From Clostridioides difficile (lineage in GTDB: Bacteria > Bacillota > Clostridia > Peptostreptococcales > Peptostreptococcaceae), in assembly GCF_900243075.1 (NCBI RefSeq), contig NZ_OEZH01000036.1, positions 1 to 44,828 on the forward strand: a stretch of 44,828 nt of DNA. The letters run 5' to 3'. Shown in pieces: positions 25,219-37,340 of the stretch. A program made the position numbers and the translations under genes. Position 1 is the first letter of the stretch. Every line of letters starts with the position of its first letter. The notes beneath the pieces are model-generated. The model was not told where the DNA came from. It searched no databases and saw nothing but the letters and a program-made list of their open reading frames with translations.

Positions 25219-26001
25219 CTATAAGTATCTAACATTTGCTGCTTCTTTCTGTGCAGTACGTCTATATTTAACATCTGGGTATCCAATTACTAGTGTTGTA
25301 AGAACATGATTACTGCGTTTTAGACCTAAAAGCTTTTTTAACTTTGGCGAATTATTTGCTACATCTGAAAAATATCCACTAAATAAAACTCCTAGACTAT
25401 AAGACTCTGCCATTAGTGCCATATTTGATGCTGCAAGTGAACCACTAATCTTATCTTTTGTAATTATCATTATTGCAATAGGAGCATTCTTAAAGAAAAA
25501 GTTATCATCAATCTCAACTTCCTTTGAATATTTAATAGCAATATTTGCAATAGGTTTTATTTTCCTAAAAAATTTCACTGCTTCGTTTTCATACATTGAC
25601 TTTTTATTGTCTAAAACAATATATGATACATCTTGTGAATTTTTAGCACTAGGGGTATATCTACCTGCCTCAATAATTTGCTTTACAATTTCTGAAGAAA
25701 CTTCTTTATCTTTAAATTTACGGATACTTCTTCTAGATTTAATTACCATTAGTAATTCATCTGAATCTAAGTTTGGCTTATTTGTAAGCTCTATTGGTGG
25801 TTCATCAAAACCTGTCAATGTAATAGCTTCTTTTGGACAGATTGCTGCACAATGTCCACACATTAGACAATCTTGATTTTTAATTACTGACTTTTTATTT
25901 TCTATAATTATATTGTTTACTGGACAATCATTTCTACAAAGTCCACATCCAATACAAAGCTCTTTATTAACTTCAATTATATGTTGGTATCTCATATTCA
26001 T
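25219..26001 (-). CDS. Ferredoxin-nitroreductase fusion protein
   Basis: A 260-residue protein. The N-terminus has two [4Fe-4S] motifs, Cys16/19/22/26 (CIGCGLCRNDCP) and Cys45/48/51/55 (CLMCGHCAAICP). From about residue 88 a nitroreductase domain follows (IKSRRSIRKFKDKE), with the FMN-binding pattern RYTPSAKNSQ near 115. Such fusions reduce nitro compounds, quinones or enones, taking electrons from ferredoxin/flavodoxin carriers. The EFR1-type protein under the same promoter module is a likely partner. Start: ATG 26001 after AAAGGTAG; ATG 25995 is an alternative. First gene of the operon with arsR. Confidence 0.9.
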   Translation of the reverse strand: MNMRYQHIIEVNKELCIGCGLCRNDCPVNNIIIENKKSVIKNQDCLMCGHCAAICPKEAITLTGFDEPPIELTNKPNLDSDELLMVIKSRRSIRKFKDKEVSSEIVKQIIEAGRYTPSAKNSQDVSYIVLDNKKSMYENEAVKFFRKIKPIANIAIKYSKEVEIDDNFFFKNAPIAIMIITKDKISGSLAASNMALMAESYSLGVLFSGYFSDVANNSPKLKKLLGLKRSNHVLTTLVIGYPDVKYRRTAQKEAANVRYL

Positions 26002-26031
26002 CCATCTACCTTTCGTTCATTGGTTTAAACT

Positions 26032-26091
26032 ATTATAACACGTAGATATTTTTTATATTCATTGGTAAAGAATTTGATTACCATTAAATTT
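26032..26091 (-). promoter_or_regulatory. Shared operator-promoter module, copy 2 (nitroreductase-arsR operon)
   Basis: Complement of the 31-base block at 23753-23783 (here 26061-26091), the same 19-base gap, and GTGTTATAAT (complement of 26032-26041). The transcript would start about 25 bases before the nitroreductase start. The identity ends outside this module, so it was conserved or copied as a unit. Confidence 0.7.
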
Positions 26092-26487
26092 TTAATAGGT
26101 CTGTTACACAAGTTTTTCATAGGATTTTGAAACATCATAGTTTCCACACAATAAAAAAGACAAGCTTAAAACCTAAACTCGCCTTTTGCATCTTTTATTA
26201 CAAAGTAAATTATATTACCTTCCTAACAATTCCCCTTTTAACAACTATCTTCATAAGTCTTACTATAATGTAAAGTACAATATAAAATAGTTCTATGTTA
26301 ATTTTCTACAGTTAAATAATTTATAAATATATATCTTTTTCAATATATTAACTTACTCTTCTATTATTTTTAAATATTAAAGCTATATTGTTATAAATTT
26401 ATAATAATATATTGATACATTTTGTATATTTTAATAGTGGATACAAATGAAAAATTATACTCACTATTAATTTTATATTCTTCTTAT
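26092..26487. other. Gap between nitroreductase operon and locus C
   Basis: Holds a terminator-like stem (26155-26168 with 26174-26187, partly G-U paired) with a T run on the minus strand, and a nine-base hairpin TTAATAGTG/CACTATTAA (26431-26470) just past the glucosidase stop without a T run. Together they probably end locus C. Nothing else was seen. Confidence 0.5.
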
Positions 26488-27927
<1,440 letters not shown>

Positions 27928-27975
27928 CTAAAATTATAACCAAAGCACTAGCTTATGCTAATACCTCAATCTTTA

Positions 27976-30021
<2,046 letters not shown>

Positions 30022-30049
30022 TTAATATACTACTGAAAATTTATTTCGC

Positions 30050-30892
30050 TTACATATTTGAGTCTTTAACTACTTTAGCTAAATGTATTGTTAAATATAT
30101 AAGTTCATCATCTGTTAATATGTAGTTATATTGCTTTTTAATAAAATTTTTAATTTTAACTACACATTCAAACTCTTTATTATATTTAGATTTAATAATG
30201 CTTAGTAATTCTTTATCTGTCTCACCTTCATGTGCACTATCTAAAAGCAATCTCTGTGCAAAAAACTTTAAATGCATTATAAATCTATAATAAAAGACTG
30301 ATTCTTCATGAAATTCTATCCTAAAATGATACCTAACTATACTAAGTACTTCTTGTATTAACTTTGTAATATCAGATGCCAAAGTATGACCTTCACTTAA
30401 CTGAGCATTAACTATATGAAAGGCTATAAATCCAGCCTCATCTTCAGGTAATTTTATACCTGTTTTGTTTTCAATAATATCTAGTGCTTTCATTCCAATT
30501 TCAAACTCTTCTTTATAAAATCTTTTAATTTCCCAAAGAATTGCATTTTTTACATTTATTCCTTCTTTCATTCTTTGAATTGCAGAATATGTATGGTCAC
30601 TTAAGGATATGTAAATACTTTCATTTAGCTTCTTGTTTAACTTTATTTGTGCATATTCTATAATTTCACTTGATAATTTCATGTGCTCTATAGGAATATT
30701 ATTGAGTAATTCTTGTAGCTTGTTTGATATTTCTTTATTTGATATTCTAAATACTTTATTTACTTTAGTTTTATCTATTAAATTGCCTTTTGATTTTTGA
30801 TAACCAATTCCTTTACCCATGACGATAATTTCTTCATTATTATCATCTAATGTGATTACAACATTATTGTTTAATATCTTATTAATTATCAT
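30050..30892 (-). CDS. BglG/LicT-family transcriptional antiterminator (locus C)
   Basis: A 280-residue antiterminator. The RNA-binding domain (1-56) begins MIINKILNNNVVITL and contains MGKGIGYQ. PRD1 carries His100 and His159, PRD2 His207 and a histidine near 270 (TIHLAK). Start: ATG 30892, seven bases after AAGGAGG. An in-frame ATG at 30913 lies within the leader terminator and is unlikely. It should control its own operon through the leader at 30919-31016, but the canonical RAT sequence is not there, so its RNA target probably differs from that of the locus-B protein, avoiding crosstalk. Confidence 0.92.
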   Translation of the reverse strand: MIINKILNNNVVITLDDNNEEIIVMGKGIGYQKSKGNLIDKTKVNKVFRISNKEISNKLQELLNNIPIEHMKLSSEIIEYAQIKLNKKLNESIYISLSDHTYSAIQRMKEGINVKNAILWEIKRFYKEEFEIGMKALDIIENKTGIKLPEDEAGFIAFHIVNAQLSEGHTLASDITKLIQEVLSIVRYHFRIEFHEESVFYYRFIMHLKFFAQRLLLDSAHEGETDKELLSIIKSKYNKEFECVVKIKNFIKKQYNYILTDDELIYLTIHLAKVVKDSNM

Positions 30893-30918
30893 GATTATCC
30901 TCCTTTTAAGCATAAAAA

Positions 30919-30982
30919 AAGCTTATCCATAATAATGGGCATACCCCTTCCTAGGATACTGCTATTATTAATGAATAAGCTT
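30919..30982 (-). terminator. Leader terminator of the locus-C operon
   Basis: Stem pairing AAGCTTAT.CATAATAAT with its near complement (30919-30938 with about 30963-30981), followed on the minus strand by seven T immediately before the ribosome site. An alternative stem TTAG.../TTG.../CAA.../CTAA just upstream (complement of about 30982-31013) overlaps its first arm and could be the antiterminator. Confidence 0.75.
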
Positions 30983-31021
30983 AGCTTGTACTTAAACAAT
31001 TACTACCTAATTCCAATTATT

Positions 31022-31050
31022 ATGATAAAACATTAGACATACTTTGTCAA
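31022..31050 (-). promoter_or_regulatory. Promoter of the locus-C operon
   Basis: Perfect -35 TTGACA (complement of 31045-31050), 17-base spacing, -10 TATCAT (complement of 31022-31027). It fits a transcript that begins just before the leader hairpins. Confidence 0.75.
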
Positions 31051-31294
31051 CTTTTTCTTTCCATATATTTCATCAATCTTTTGTGTTGCTTTTTTGTCAG
31101 TTATAATAATTACTCTCATTATATTAATTGAATAGAGTCTATTTTTTAATAGTTCTATTATGCTTTTTAAAATCAACAACATTAAATTATATAAATCATT
31201 TATTTATTAGAAGATTATATATTGTTACATGTTTTAAATTATATTTTCTTTCTCACCTCTAAACTATTATCTATCTCTTTTTTATTTCTGTAAT
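31051..31294. other. Gene-free stretch between locus C promoter and exporter terminator
   Basis: AT-rich, no supported gene. A 28-codon frame at 31033-31119 on the minus strand lacks a ribosome site and overlaps the promoter, so I do not annotate it. Confidence 0.4.
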
Positions 31295-31343
31295 AAAAAA
31301 CGACCTTCTATAGTATTGAATCTCTCACAGGAGGTCGTTTTTT
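31295..31343. terminator. Bidirectional terminator after the second ABC exporter
   Basis: A stem of about 15 bases (ACGACCT core) with six A before and six T after it, 75 bases past the permease stop. Active on the minus strand for the exporter operon and equally good on the plus strand. Confidence 0.8.
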
Positions 31344-31417
31344 GATCTATAAATTCAATTATTAACCTCTTCATTTGACTTAAAATCTATACCAAATTTG
31401 TCTTAATAATAAAAAAT

Positions 31418-33919
31418 TTATAAGTCTAATTTAATATTTCTTTGAGCCAATATAAATATAAAACAATTTATAGACAATACTACTAAAAATTCTATTAAAA
31501 TCAATAAATAATTAATATTATAATCTCTCTGCAACAATGAAATTAGTAAGAATCTAAATAGTTCATAAAAAATTGCTATAAGAATACTTTGGATAATTGA
31601 TACAATTATCATTTCTAATAAACCTATTTTTATCAATTTTCGTTTACTCATTCCTACTCTATACATAATTTGATAATCTAGTACTCTCCTTATAAAAATA
31701 ATTATTTGAGATGTTAGTATTAGAAGTATACTTGACAATGACACAGCAAGTATAATATTCAAAAGCAATGACTTTTGATTATCAACATATGTTTTCATAG
31801 AATAAGCAAAATCATTATAGTCCTCTAAATTAGCATCTTTATCATTATGTAATAATTTACTAAGTAAATTGTTATCTAACTTTTCTTTAAAAAAATATAT
31901 TACTGATTGATTTTTAGATAAATCAAGGGTTTTAGGTGAAATATTTTCATTTATATTTATATATCCTAAATCTACACCTTTGTTCAATGATTTTGGACTT
32001 AAAAATCCTATTACTTTAAAGTCTATCTCCTTTCCATTAATTTTTAACTTTACAATATCTCCTAGTTTATAATCTATTAAGTATCTATGAAGATAATTAT
32101 TTATAATTATACTATTTTCTTTACCATTTTCTTTAAACCAGTTTCCATACTCTAAATCACTTTTTAATATTGTCTCTTTAGCGTTGAATAAATCAACACT
32201 TAAGTCATTTAAATCATTCATTACATCTTTTCTATTCTCATATGGAATTTTGTCAATATAATCATTAATAGAAGTATTATTTACTGACTCTATACTATCT
32301 ATTTTAATTGGATAATATTGAAAATAATCTATATCATTTTCGATAAGTTTCTTATCAGTAATTAATTTTCCTTCTAAAGTTGTTTGATATACAATTGAAT
32401 TTTTTATACTATTATCAACTTCATAATTGCTAAACATAGCAAAGGTTATTTCAGATATCATAAATAACAACAAAACAAATATTATTGTTATTGTTAATAG
32501 ACTAGAGCTAAAAGCATTAGTTTTACAATCATTATTAAGATATATAAAAGTAATTGAGTATTTTCCCTTAATAATTTTTTTAATTAGACATACCAATTTT
32601 AATAATGCATATATCAAACTGTATACCAATAAATCTAGTAGTATTAATCCTAAAATAAAGAAAATACCTAGGAAAGATTTCACATATATTGTAAAAGAAA
32701 TACTTGTTAAAAATATTACAAGAATTATATCTGGAATAAAGTTAAATTTATATGAATACAACATACTATTATCTCTATTTATTCCTTCATAAGGTATATT
32801 TTTAACAAAACTTATAGGAATTAATGAGAATATTGATGTTTCAATTATTATAATAACTATTGAAATGAGAATATTTTTAGTAATACTAAAAATAGAAATA
32901 TCCAATAAATTAATATGCTGTAAGTTAATATAGAATATAGTTATAGGAAGCCCCAAAATAACACCAATTATAATCCTTTTTATAGTAAGTGACATAAGTT
33001 CAGTAAATACTAAAAGAGATAAACTTCTTTTTTTAATTCCTAAAGCCTTAAAAGTTGAAAAATCACTTATTCGATTTAAAATAAATACAATAAATGTAGA
33101 ACATAGACAAATTCCAGTAATTAATAATGAAATAGCTCCAATTAAATTTATTGAATCTAATTGCATAGATATTCTCTTCATTATTGACTGTTCTAGTTCA
33201 TCAATTGTTCTAACTTCAAAATGGCTTTTAAATACATCTTTTATTTCATTTTTAATATTTTTCACATTTTCTTTGTTTATTATATTTATATAAGCCACAT
33301 TATATTTAGTTTCATTAGGCAAATATACGTAACTTTCTCCAACTACCTCTTGACCAACCTCTGCTTCTTTTTGGGCTGTACTTAACGAAAACCTTTTTGG
33401 TATTATATCCCTAACTTTGAAATATGTATCATCATAAACTGAAGAATGTAGTTTTAAAAACACTTTATCTCCTATGTTTACATTTAATTTATTAGCTGTT
33501 TTTTGTGACAAAACTATATCATTTTCATTTCTTAATTTTAAATATGTATTTTGCATTTTTACATTGTTTACTACAGTCAATTCAGTACTTTCAATCATAC
33601 CATTTGACAATATATTTGTGTTCATACTACTTCCTAACTGAAAATCAATAAACTCTCTATCTTTTAATTCTTCTAATTTATCTATTTGTTCACTTGTAAA
33701 GTAGTATTTATTATATTCTATATTTTGTATTTTTATATCTCCGCCATTTGTTATAGCCATATTTCTTTTAACTTCACTTGAATATATGTCAGTTAACATT
33801 CTCGTAAAGAGTAATATTGCTGTGGCAAATACAATAGATATTATACAAGAGATTTTTAATAATTTATTATTTTTCAAACTATTCTTACTATATATTTTAT
33901 AAACTTCGTGAAATATCAA
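31418..33919 (-). CDS. FtsX-domain ABC exporter permease, 833 residues
   Basis: Large permease with an N-terminal membrane segment (about 22-42), an extracellular domain to about 258, three segments to about 370, a hydrophobic pair near 395-450, a second extracellular domain and three C-terminal segments. FtsX hallmarks are FSTFKALGIKKRSLSLLVF after the first block and MYRVGMSKRKLIKIGLLEM near residue 735. It starts with TTG 33919 after GGTGG, 11 bases past the ATPase gene. It is more divergent than the exporter at 13527 and has no two-component system beside it. Substrate unknown. Confidence 0.85.
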   Translation of the reverse strand: MIFHEVYKIYSKNSLKNNKLLKISCIISIVFATAILLFTRMLTDIYSSEVKRNMAITNGGDIKIQNIEYNKYYFTSEQIDKLEELKDREFIDFQLGSSMNTNILSNGMIESTELTVVNNVKMQNTYLKLRNENDIVLSQKTANKLNVNIGDKVFLKLHSSVYDDTYFKVRDIIPKRFSLSTAQKEAEVGQEVVGESYVYLPNETKYNVAYINIINKENVKNIKNEIKDVFKSHFEVRTIDELEQSIMKRISMQLDSINLIGAISLLITGICLCSTFIVFILNRISDFSTFKALGIKKRSLSLLVFTELMSLTIKRIIIGVILGLPITIFYINLQHINLLDISIFSITKNILISIVIIIIETSIFSLIPISFVKNIPYEGINRDNSMLYSYKFNFIPDIILVIFLTSISFTIYVKSFLGIFFILGLILLDLLVYSLIYALLKLVCLIKKIIKGKYSITFIYLNNDCKTNAFSSSLLTITIIFVLLLFMISEITFAMFSNYEVDNSIKNSIVYQTTLEGKLITDKKLIENDIDYFQYYPIKIDSIESVNNTSINDYIDKIPYENRKDVMNDLNDLSVDLFNAKETILKSDLEYGNWFKENGKENSIIINNYLHRYLIDYKLGDIVKLKINGKEIDFKVIGFLSPKSLNKGVDLGYININENISPKTLDLSKNQSVIYFFKEKLDNNLLSKLLHNDKDANLEDYNDFAYSMKTYVDNQKSLLLNIILAVSLSSILLILTSQIIIFIRRVLDYQIMYRVGMSKRKLIKIGLLEMIIVSIIQSILIAIFYELFRFLLISLLQRDYNINYLLILIEFLVVLSINCFIFILAQRNIKLDL

Positions 33920-33930
33920 TGTATCACCAC

Positions 33931-34599
33931 CTATTTTATAATAGTTCCATCTTTGATACTTATAATCCTATCACTATATTCTGCCATTTGAAGATCATGA
34001 GTAACCATTACTATTGTAGTACCATACTCATTGTTTATATTCTTAAACAACTGCATTATAGCATGACTATTAGTACTGTCTAATGATCCAGTTGGTTCAT
34101 CAGCAAAGAGTATATTTGGAGTACAAACTAGAGCTCTTGCAATAGCGACTCTTTGCTTCTCACCACCTGATAATTGTTTAATATTATTTTTTATTTTTGA
34201 TGTTAGCCCAACCTTTTGAATCATCTTATCTACTATTTTATATTCTTTATTATCAGAAAAAATCAAAGGCAATTTTATATTTTCTTCAACAGACATTGAT
34301 GTAATTAAATTAAATGATTGAAATACAATTCCTATCTTTCTATTTCTATATTCAGCAAGTTCATCATCAGTTAATTTCGATAAATTTTCACCACAAACAT
34401 TCACGTCGCCAGTATAGTTTTTATCAAGACCGCTTAAGATACTTATTAGAGAGCTTTTTCCACTGCCACTAGCACCCATTATAGAAACGAATTCTCCTTC
34501 TTCTATATATAAATCTATATTCCTTAGTATAGTAAGTTCTGTGTTTAACAAGTCTACAACTTTAGATAAATTTGAAACTTCAATTATCATTTTTTTCAT
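33931..34599 (-). CDS. ABC exporter ATP-binding subunit, MacB/LolD type
   Basis: A 222-residue ATPase with Walker A GASGSGKSS, Q-loop VFQSFNL, signature LSGGEKQR, Walker B ILFADEPT and H-loop MVTHD. Genes for it and the FtsX permease are adjacent and cotranscribed. Start: ATG 34599 after AAAGGAAA; ATG 34590 is in frame. It could serve in lipoprotein release, peptide export or antimicrobial resistance like other members, but no context decides. Confidence 0.92.
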   Translation of the reverse strand: MKKMIIEVSNLSKVVDLLNTELTILRNIDLYIEEGEFVSIMGASGSGKSSLISILSGLDKNYTGDVNVCGENLSKLTDDELAEYRNRKIGIVFQSFNLITSMSVEENIKLPLIFSDNKEYKIVDKMIQKVGLTSKIKNNIKQLSGGEKQRVAIARALVCTPNILFADEPTGSLDSTNSHAIMQLFKNINNEYGTTIVMVTHDLQMAEYSDRIISIKDGTIIK

Positions 34600-34718
34600 A
34601 CATTATTTCCTTTCATATAAAACTTTTAAGATTGATTATTAATTAAAACAGAGTATATAGGACACAAAAATATTAGAGAAACTTATACAAGTAAGCTTTT
34701 TTGAGAATAATATGTTTT

Positions 34719-35048
34719 CTAAAACTGTACAAATCTTAATAGGTCATTATATTTCTTATTATATATAAGATTGCTTGACCAAAAGTTAGTAAAATTATAA
34801 AAAATAAACTTTTTCAATGATAAATCTAAAAAATATAATATCATCAATAATTCAGAAATGGGATTTAATTTAATACTAAGTTTTAGCTTAGATATACAGA
34901 ACCTCTCCTCAAAATTTATATAGTTATAACACTTTATGTTATAACTATATGACTCTTTCAAATAAATTTCAACAGAATATTGAGAATATTTGATATCCTT
35001 TAGTACACCCAAAATACCATCTTTCTGTAGTAGGAATATAGGTATCAA
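34719..35048 (-). CDS. Hypothetical protein, doubtful
   Basis: A 109-codon frame from TTG 35048, preceded by GGAGAAG four bases upstream. The product is rich in Ile, Leu, Tyr and Asn with a hydrophobic stretch near 63-85 and no family I recognise. It lies directly after the terminator of locus D and ahead of the second exporter, in the same direction. The composition is what random AT-rich sequence would give, so it may be a decayed gene or no gene. The ribosome site is the main argument for it. Confidence 0.25.
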   Translation of the reverse strand: MIPIFLLQKDGILGVLKDIKYSQYSVEIYLKESYSYNIKCYNYINFEERFCISKLKLSIKLNPISELLMILYFLDLSLKKFIFYNFTNFWSSNLIYNKKYNDLLRFVQF

Positions 35049-35067
35049 ATTTCTTCTCCAAAATAAA

Positions 35068-35126
35068 AAATATGCCAGACCTTAACAAAACATATTTTTA
35101 TATATTTTACTAAAGTTTGGCTATTT
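35068..35126 (-). terminator. Terminator of the locus-D operon
   Basis: A stem of about 16 bases with a few G-U pairs (35068-35084 with 35111-35126), followed on the minus strand by six T. It lies 100 bases past the stop of the permease gene. Confidence 0.7.
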
Positions 35127-35225
35127 AAGAATCATATTTTTTAAAGTTTTAAATTGAGTTTATCTTAATTATTATATAACTATTATTTACTAAGTTTTAT
35201 AGGTTAATCACTTTTATTATTCATA

Positions 35226-36629
35226 CTACTTAACACACTTCCTTAATTTATCTGTACTTTCCTTAACATTTTTTTCAACTCCAAATATATATGTCATAAT
35301 AAATGGAGCAACCACTGCTATAAACATCACTATAAGTCCATTTACTATATTTGAACTCCCTTTTTCTCCTGATAGTCCAAGTACTGCCATTATACTATTT
35401 TGTGGAACATATAAAGTTACATGAGTAATCCCTGCGAATAATCCTGCAATTCCTGCTCCTATAGATGCTAGCATAGCAGGTTTTTTAAGTTTTAATGTAA
35501 CTCCATAAAGAGCTGGTTCAGTTATACCCATAACAGCTGATATCCATGCAGCTGATGCTAATTGTTTCATCTTACTATCTTTACTTCTTAATGCTACAGC
35601 TAATGTAGCACCACTTTGTGCTAAATTAGCACAAACTTGAGATATTAATATTAGCGATTCTTGTCCTGTAGTTGCAAATGCTGATATGAATATAGGAGTC
35701 AATGCATGATGCATCCCTGTCATAACGATAAATGGCATTGCAGCTGCCAATAAACAAACCATTATAAATCCTAACCTTCCTTGTAGTAAGTTTATTATAC
35801 TAGCTAATCCCTCTCCTAAGAAATTTCCTATTGGTCCAATTACTATTAATGCTATTGGTGCACTTATTAATAATACTAAAGTTGGATTTAAAATCGTTTT
35901 TAACATACTAGGTGTTAATTTATCAATGAATTTTTCTATATACGACATCATCCATACTGTTAAAAGTGCAGGGATAACAGATGCTGCATATATAACACCT
36001 TGAATTGGTACTCCTATAAATGATATAGGGTCCCCACTTGATACCCATGCAGAGAAATTTGGATGTAAAAACACACCTACTACTATAACTGCTATTGATG
36101 TATTAACATTAAATTTTTTAGCTGCATTTATTGCAAGTATTATAGGCATAAAGTAAAATGCTACATCTCCTATTATATCTAATACTCTATATGTACTTGA
36201 ATTTGATGATAACCAATTAAAAGCGGTACAAAGAGATAATATAACTTTTATCATCCCAGATGCTGTAAGAGCTGGTATCATAGGTGTCATACAACCAGTT
36301 ATTGTGTCTATTATATTATTTAAAATACTATTTTTTTTATTTTCATTTTTTATATCGCTTTTAATATATCCTGTGGTATTTATCCCCTCATTTATTAGTG
36401 CATTAAATACAACACCTACCTCATTACCTATTATGACCTGATATTGAGTTGAAGTTGAGTTTACTCCAACTACCTTATCTATAGATTTTAATTTATCTGC
36501 ATTGACTTTCTTTTCATCTTTTAAGATGAACCTTAATCGTGTCATACAATGAGTTAAGTCAATTATATTATCTTTTCCTCCAAGTCCATCAATTATCAAT
36601 TGAGCTACATCTTCATATTTATTCTTCAT
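35226..36629 (-). CDS. PTS glucoside-family EIIBC permease without EIIA (locus D)
   Basis: A 467-residue permease that stops after EIIC. EIIB at 1-85 has Cys28 in LTHCMTRLRF. EIIC at about 105-450 has ten or so membrane segments, ITEPALYGVTLK and a GMHHALTPI motif. The A domain of its relatives is missing, so phosphate must come from another Glc-type EIIA, perhaps from one of the EIIBCA proteins here. The nearby EIIA (42435) belongs to a different, fructose/mannitol class. It closes the operon with a phosphorylase, a beta-phosphoglucomutase and a phosphoglucosidase, so its substrate is probably a glucose disaccharide taken up as the 6-phosphate (trehalose is one candidate). Confidence 0.9.
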   Translation of the reverse strand: MKNKYEDVAQLIIDGLGGKDNIIDLTHCMTRLRFILKDEKKVNADKLKSIDKVVGVNSTSTQYQVIIGNEVGVVFNALINEGINTTGYIKSDIKNENKKNSILNNIIDTITGCMTPMIPALTASGMIKVILSLCTAFNWLSSNSSTYRVLDIIGDVAFYFMPIILAINAAKKFNVNTSIAVIVVGVFLHPNFSAWVSSGDPISFIGVPIQGVIYAASVIPALLTVWMMSYIEKFIDKLTPSMLKTILNPTLVLLISAPIALIVIGPIGNFLGEGLASIINLLQGRLGFIMVCLLAAAMPFIVMTGMHHALTPIFISAFATTGQESLILISQVCANLAQSGATLAVALRSKDSKMKQLASAAWISAVMGITEPALYGVTLKLKKPAMLASIGAGIAGLFAGITHVTLYVPQNSIMAVLGLSGEKGSSNIVNGLIVMFIAVVAPFIMTYIFGVEKNVKESTDKLRKCVK

Positions 36630-36667
36630 ACCTTATCCTCTCTTTTAAAATAATTTTTAATATAGCT

Positions 36668-37339
36668 TTAAGCCAAATTAATCTTTTTACTCCAAGCTTG
36701 TAATAGTGTATTGTAATTTAATAAGCTAGTATCTTCTACAATATGGTCACATTTTCCTAGTACTTCTTTTTTCCCCACACCAATTGATGTCATATTGGCA
36801 GCATTTATAGCTTTAATACCCGAATAAGAATCTTCTATCCCTACACAATCATATTGTTTTAAATTTAGCATCTTGCTCCCTTCAATAAAAATATCAGGAT
36901 ATGGTTTTCCCCTTTCTAATAGAGATGGATTTACTATACAATCAAATTCATCTTTTATTCCCAAAGATTCTAATATTCTAGGTGCATTCTTACTAGTAGA
37001 TGCTATTCCCAATTTCACATTATTTTTTTTAAGTTCTTTTATAAGCTCATTTATCCCTGGTAATATATCTTTATATGTTAATGAGTTTATTAACTTTATA
37101 TAAATGTTATTTTTTTCTTCACACATCTTTAACTTTTCTTCTTTAGTATAACTATCTACTTTATTAGCAGATAACAGTATTTTATCTAATGATTCTTCCC
37201 TGCTTATGCCTTTTAATTTCTCATTAAAAGTTTCATCTATTTCTATATCTAGCGATTTTGCTATCTCATGCCAAGCTTCAAAATGATACTTAGCAGTATC
37301 TGTTATAACTCCATCAAGATCAAATAAGACTGCTTTCAT
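36668..37339 (-). CDS. pgmB: Beta-phosphoglucomutase
   Basis: A 223-residue HAD-family mutase. The nucleophile motif FDLDGVITDTAKYHFEAW (D8, D10) has the YH..AW cap signature of beta-phosphoglucomutase. GIASTSKNAP, the lysine in ERGKPYPDIF and the acidic pair in VGIEDSYSGI complete the active site. It turns beta-glucose 1-phosphate into glucose 6-phosphate. It lies one base after the family-65 phosphorylase gene, whose inverting phosphorolysis yields exactly that substrate. Start: ATG 37339 after GGGAG. Confidence 0.93.
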   Translation of the reverse strand: MKAVLFDLDGVITDTAKYHFEAWHEIAKSLDIEIDETFNEKLKGISREESLDKILLSANKVDSYTKEEKLKMCEEKNNIYIKLINSLTYKDILPGINELIKELKKNNVKLGIASTSKNAPRILESLGIKDEFDCIVNPSLLERGKPYPDIFIEGSKMLNLKQYDCVGIEDSYSGIKAINAANMTSIGVGKKEVLGKCDHIVEDTSLLNYNTLLQAWSKKINLA

Positions 37340-37340
37340 A

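Noticed and set aside
31033-31119. Minus-strand 28-codon frame starting MRVIIITDKK
   Set aside because: No ribosome site, and it overlaps the TTGACA promoter of locus C.
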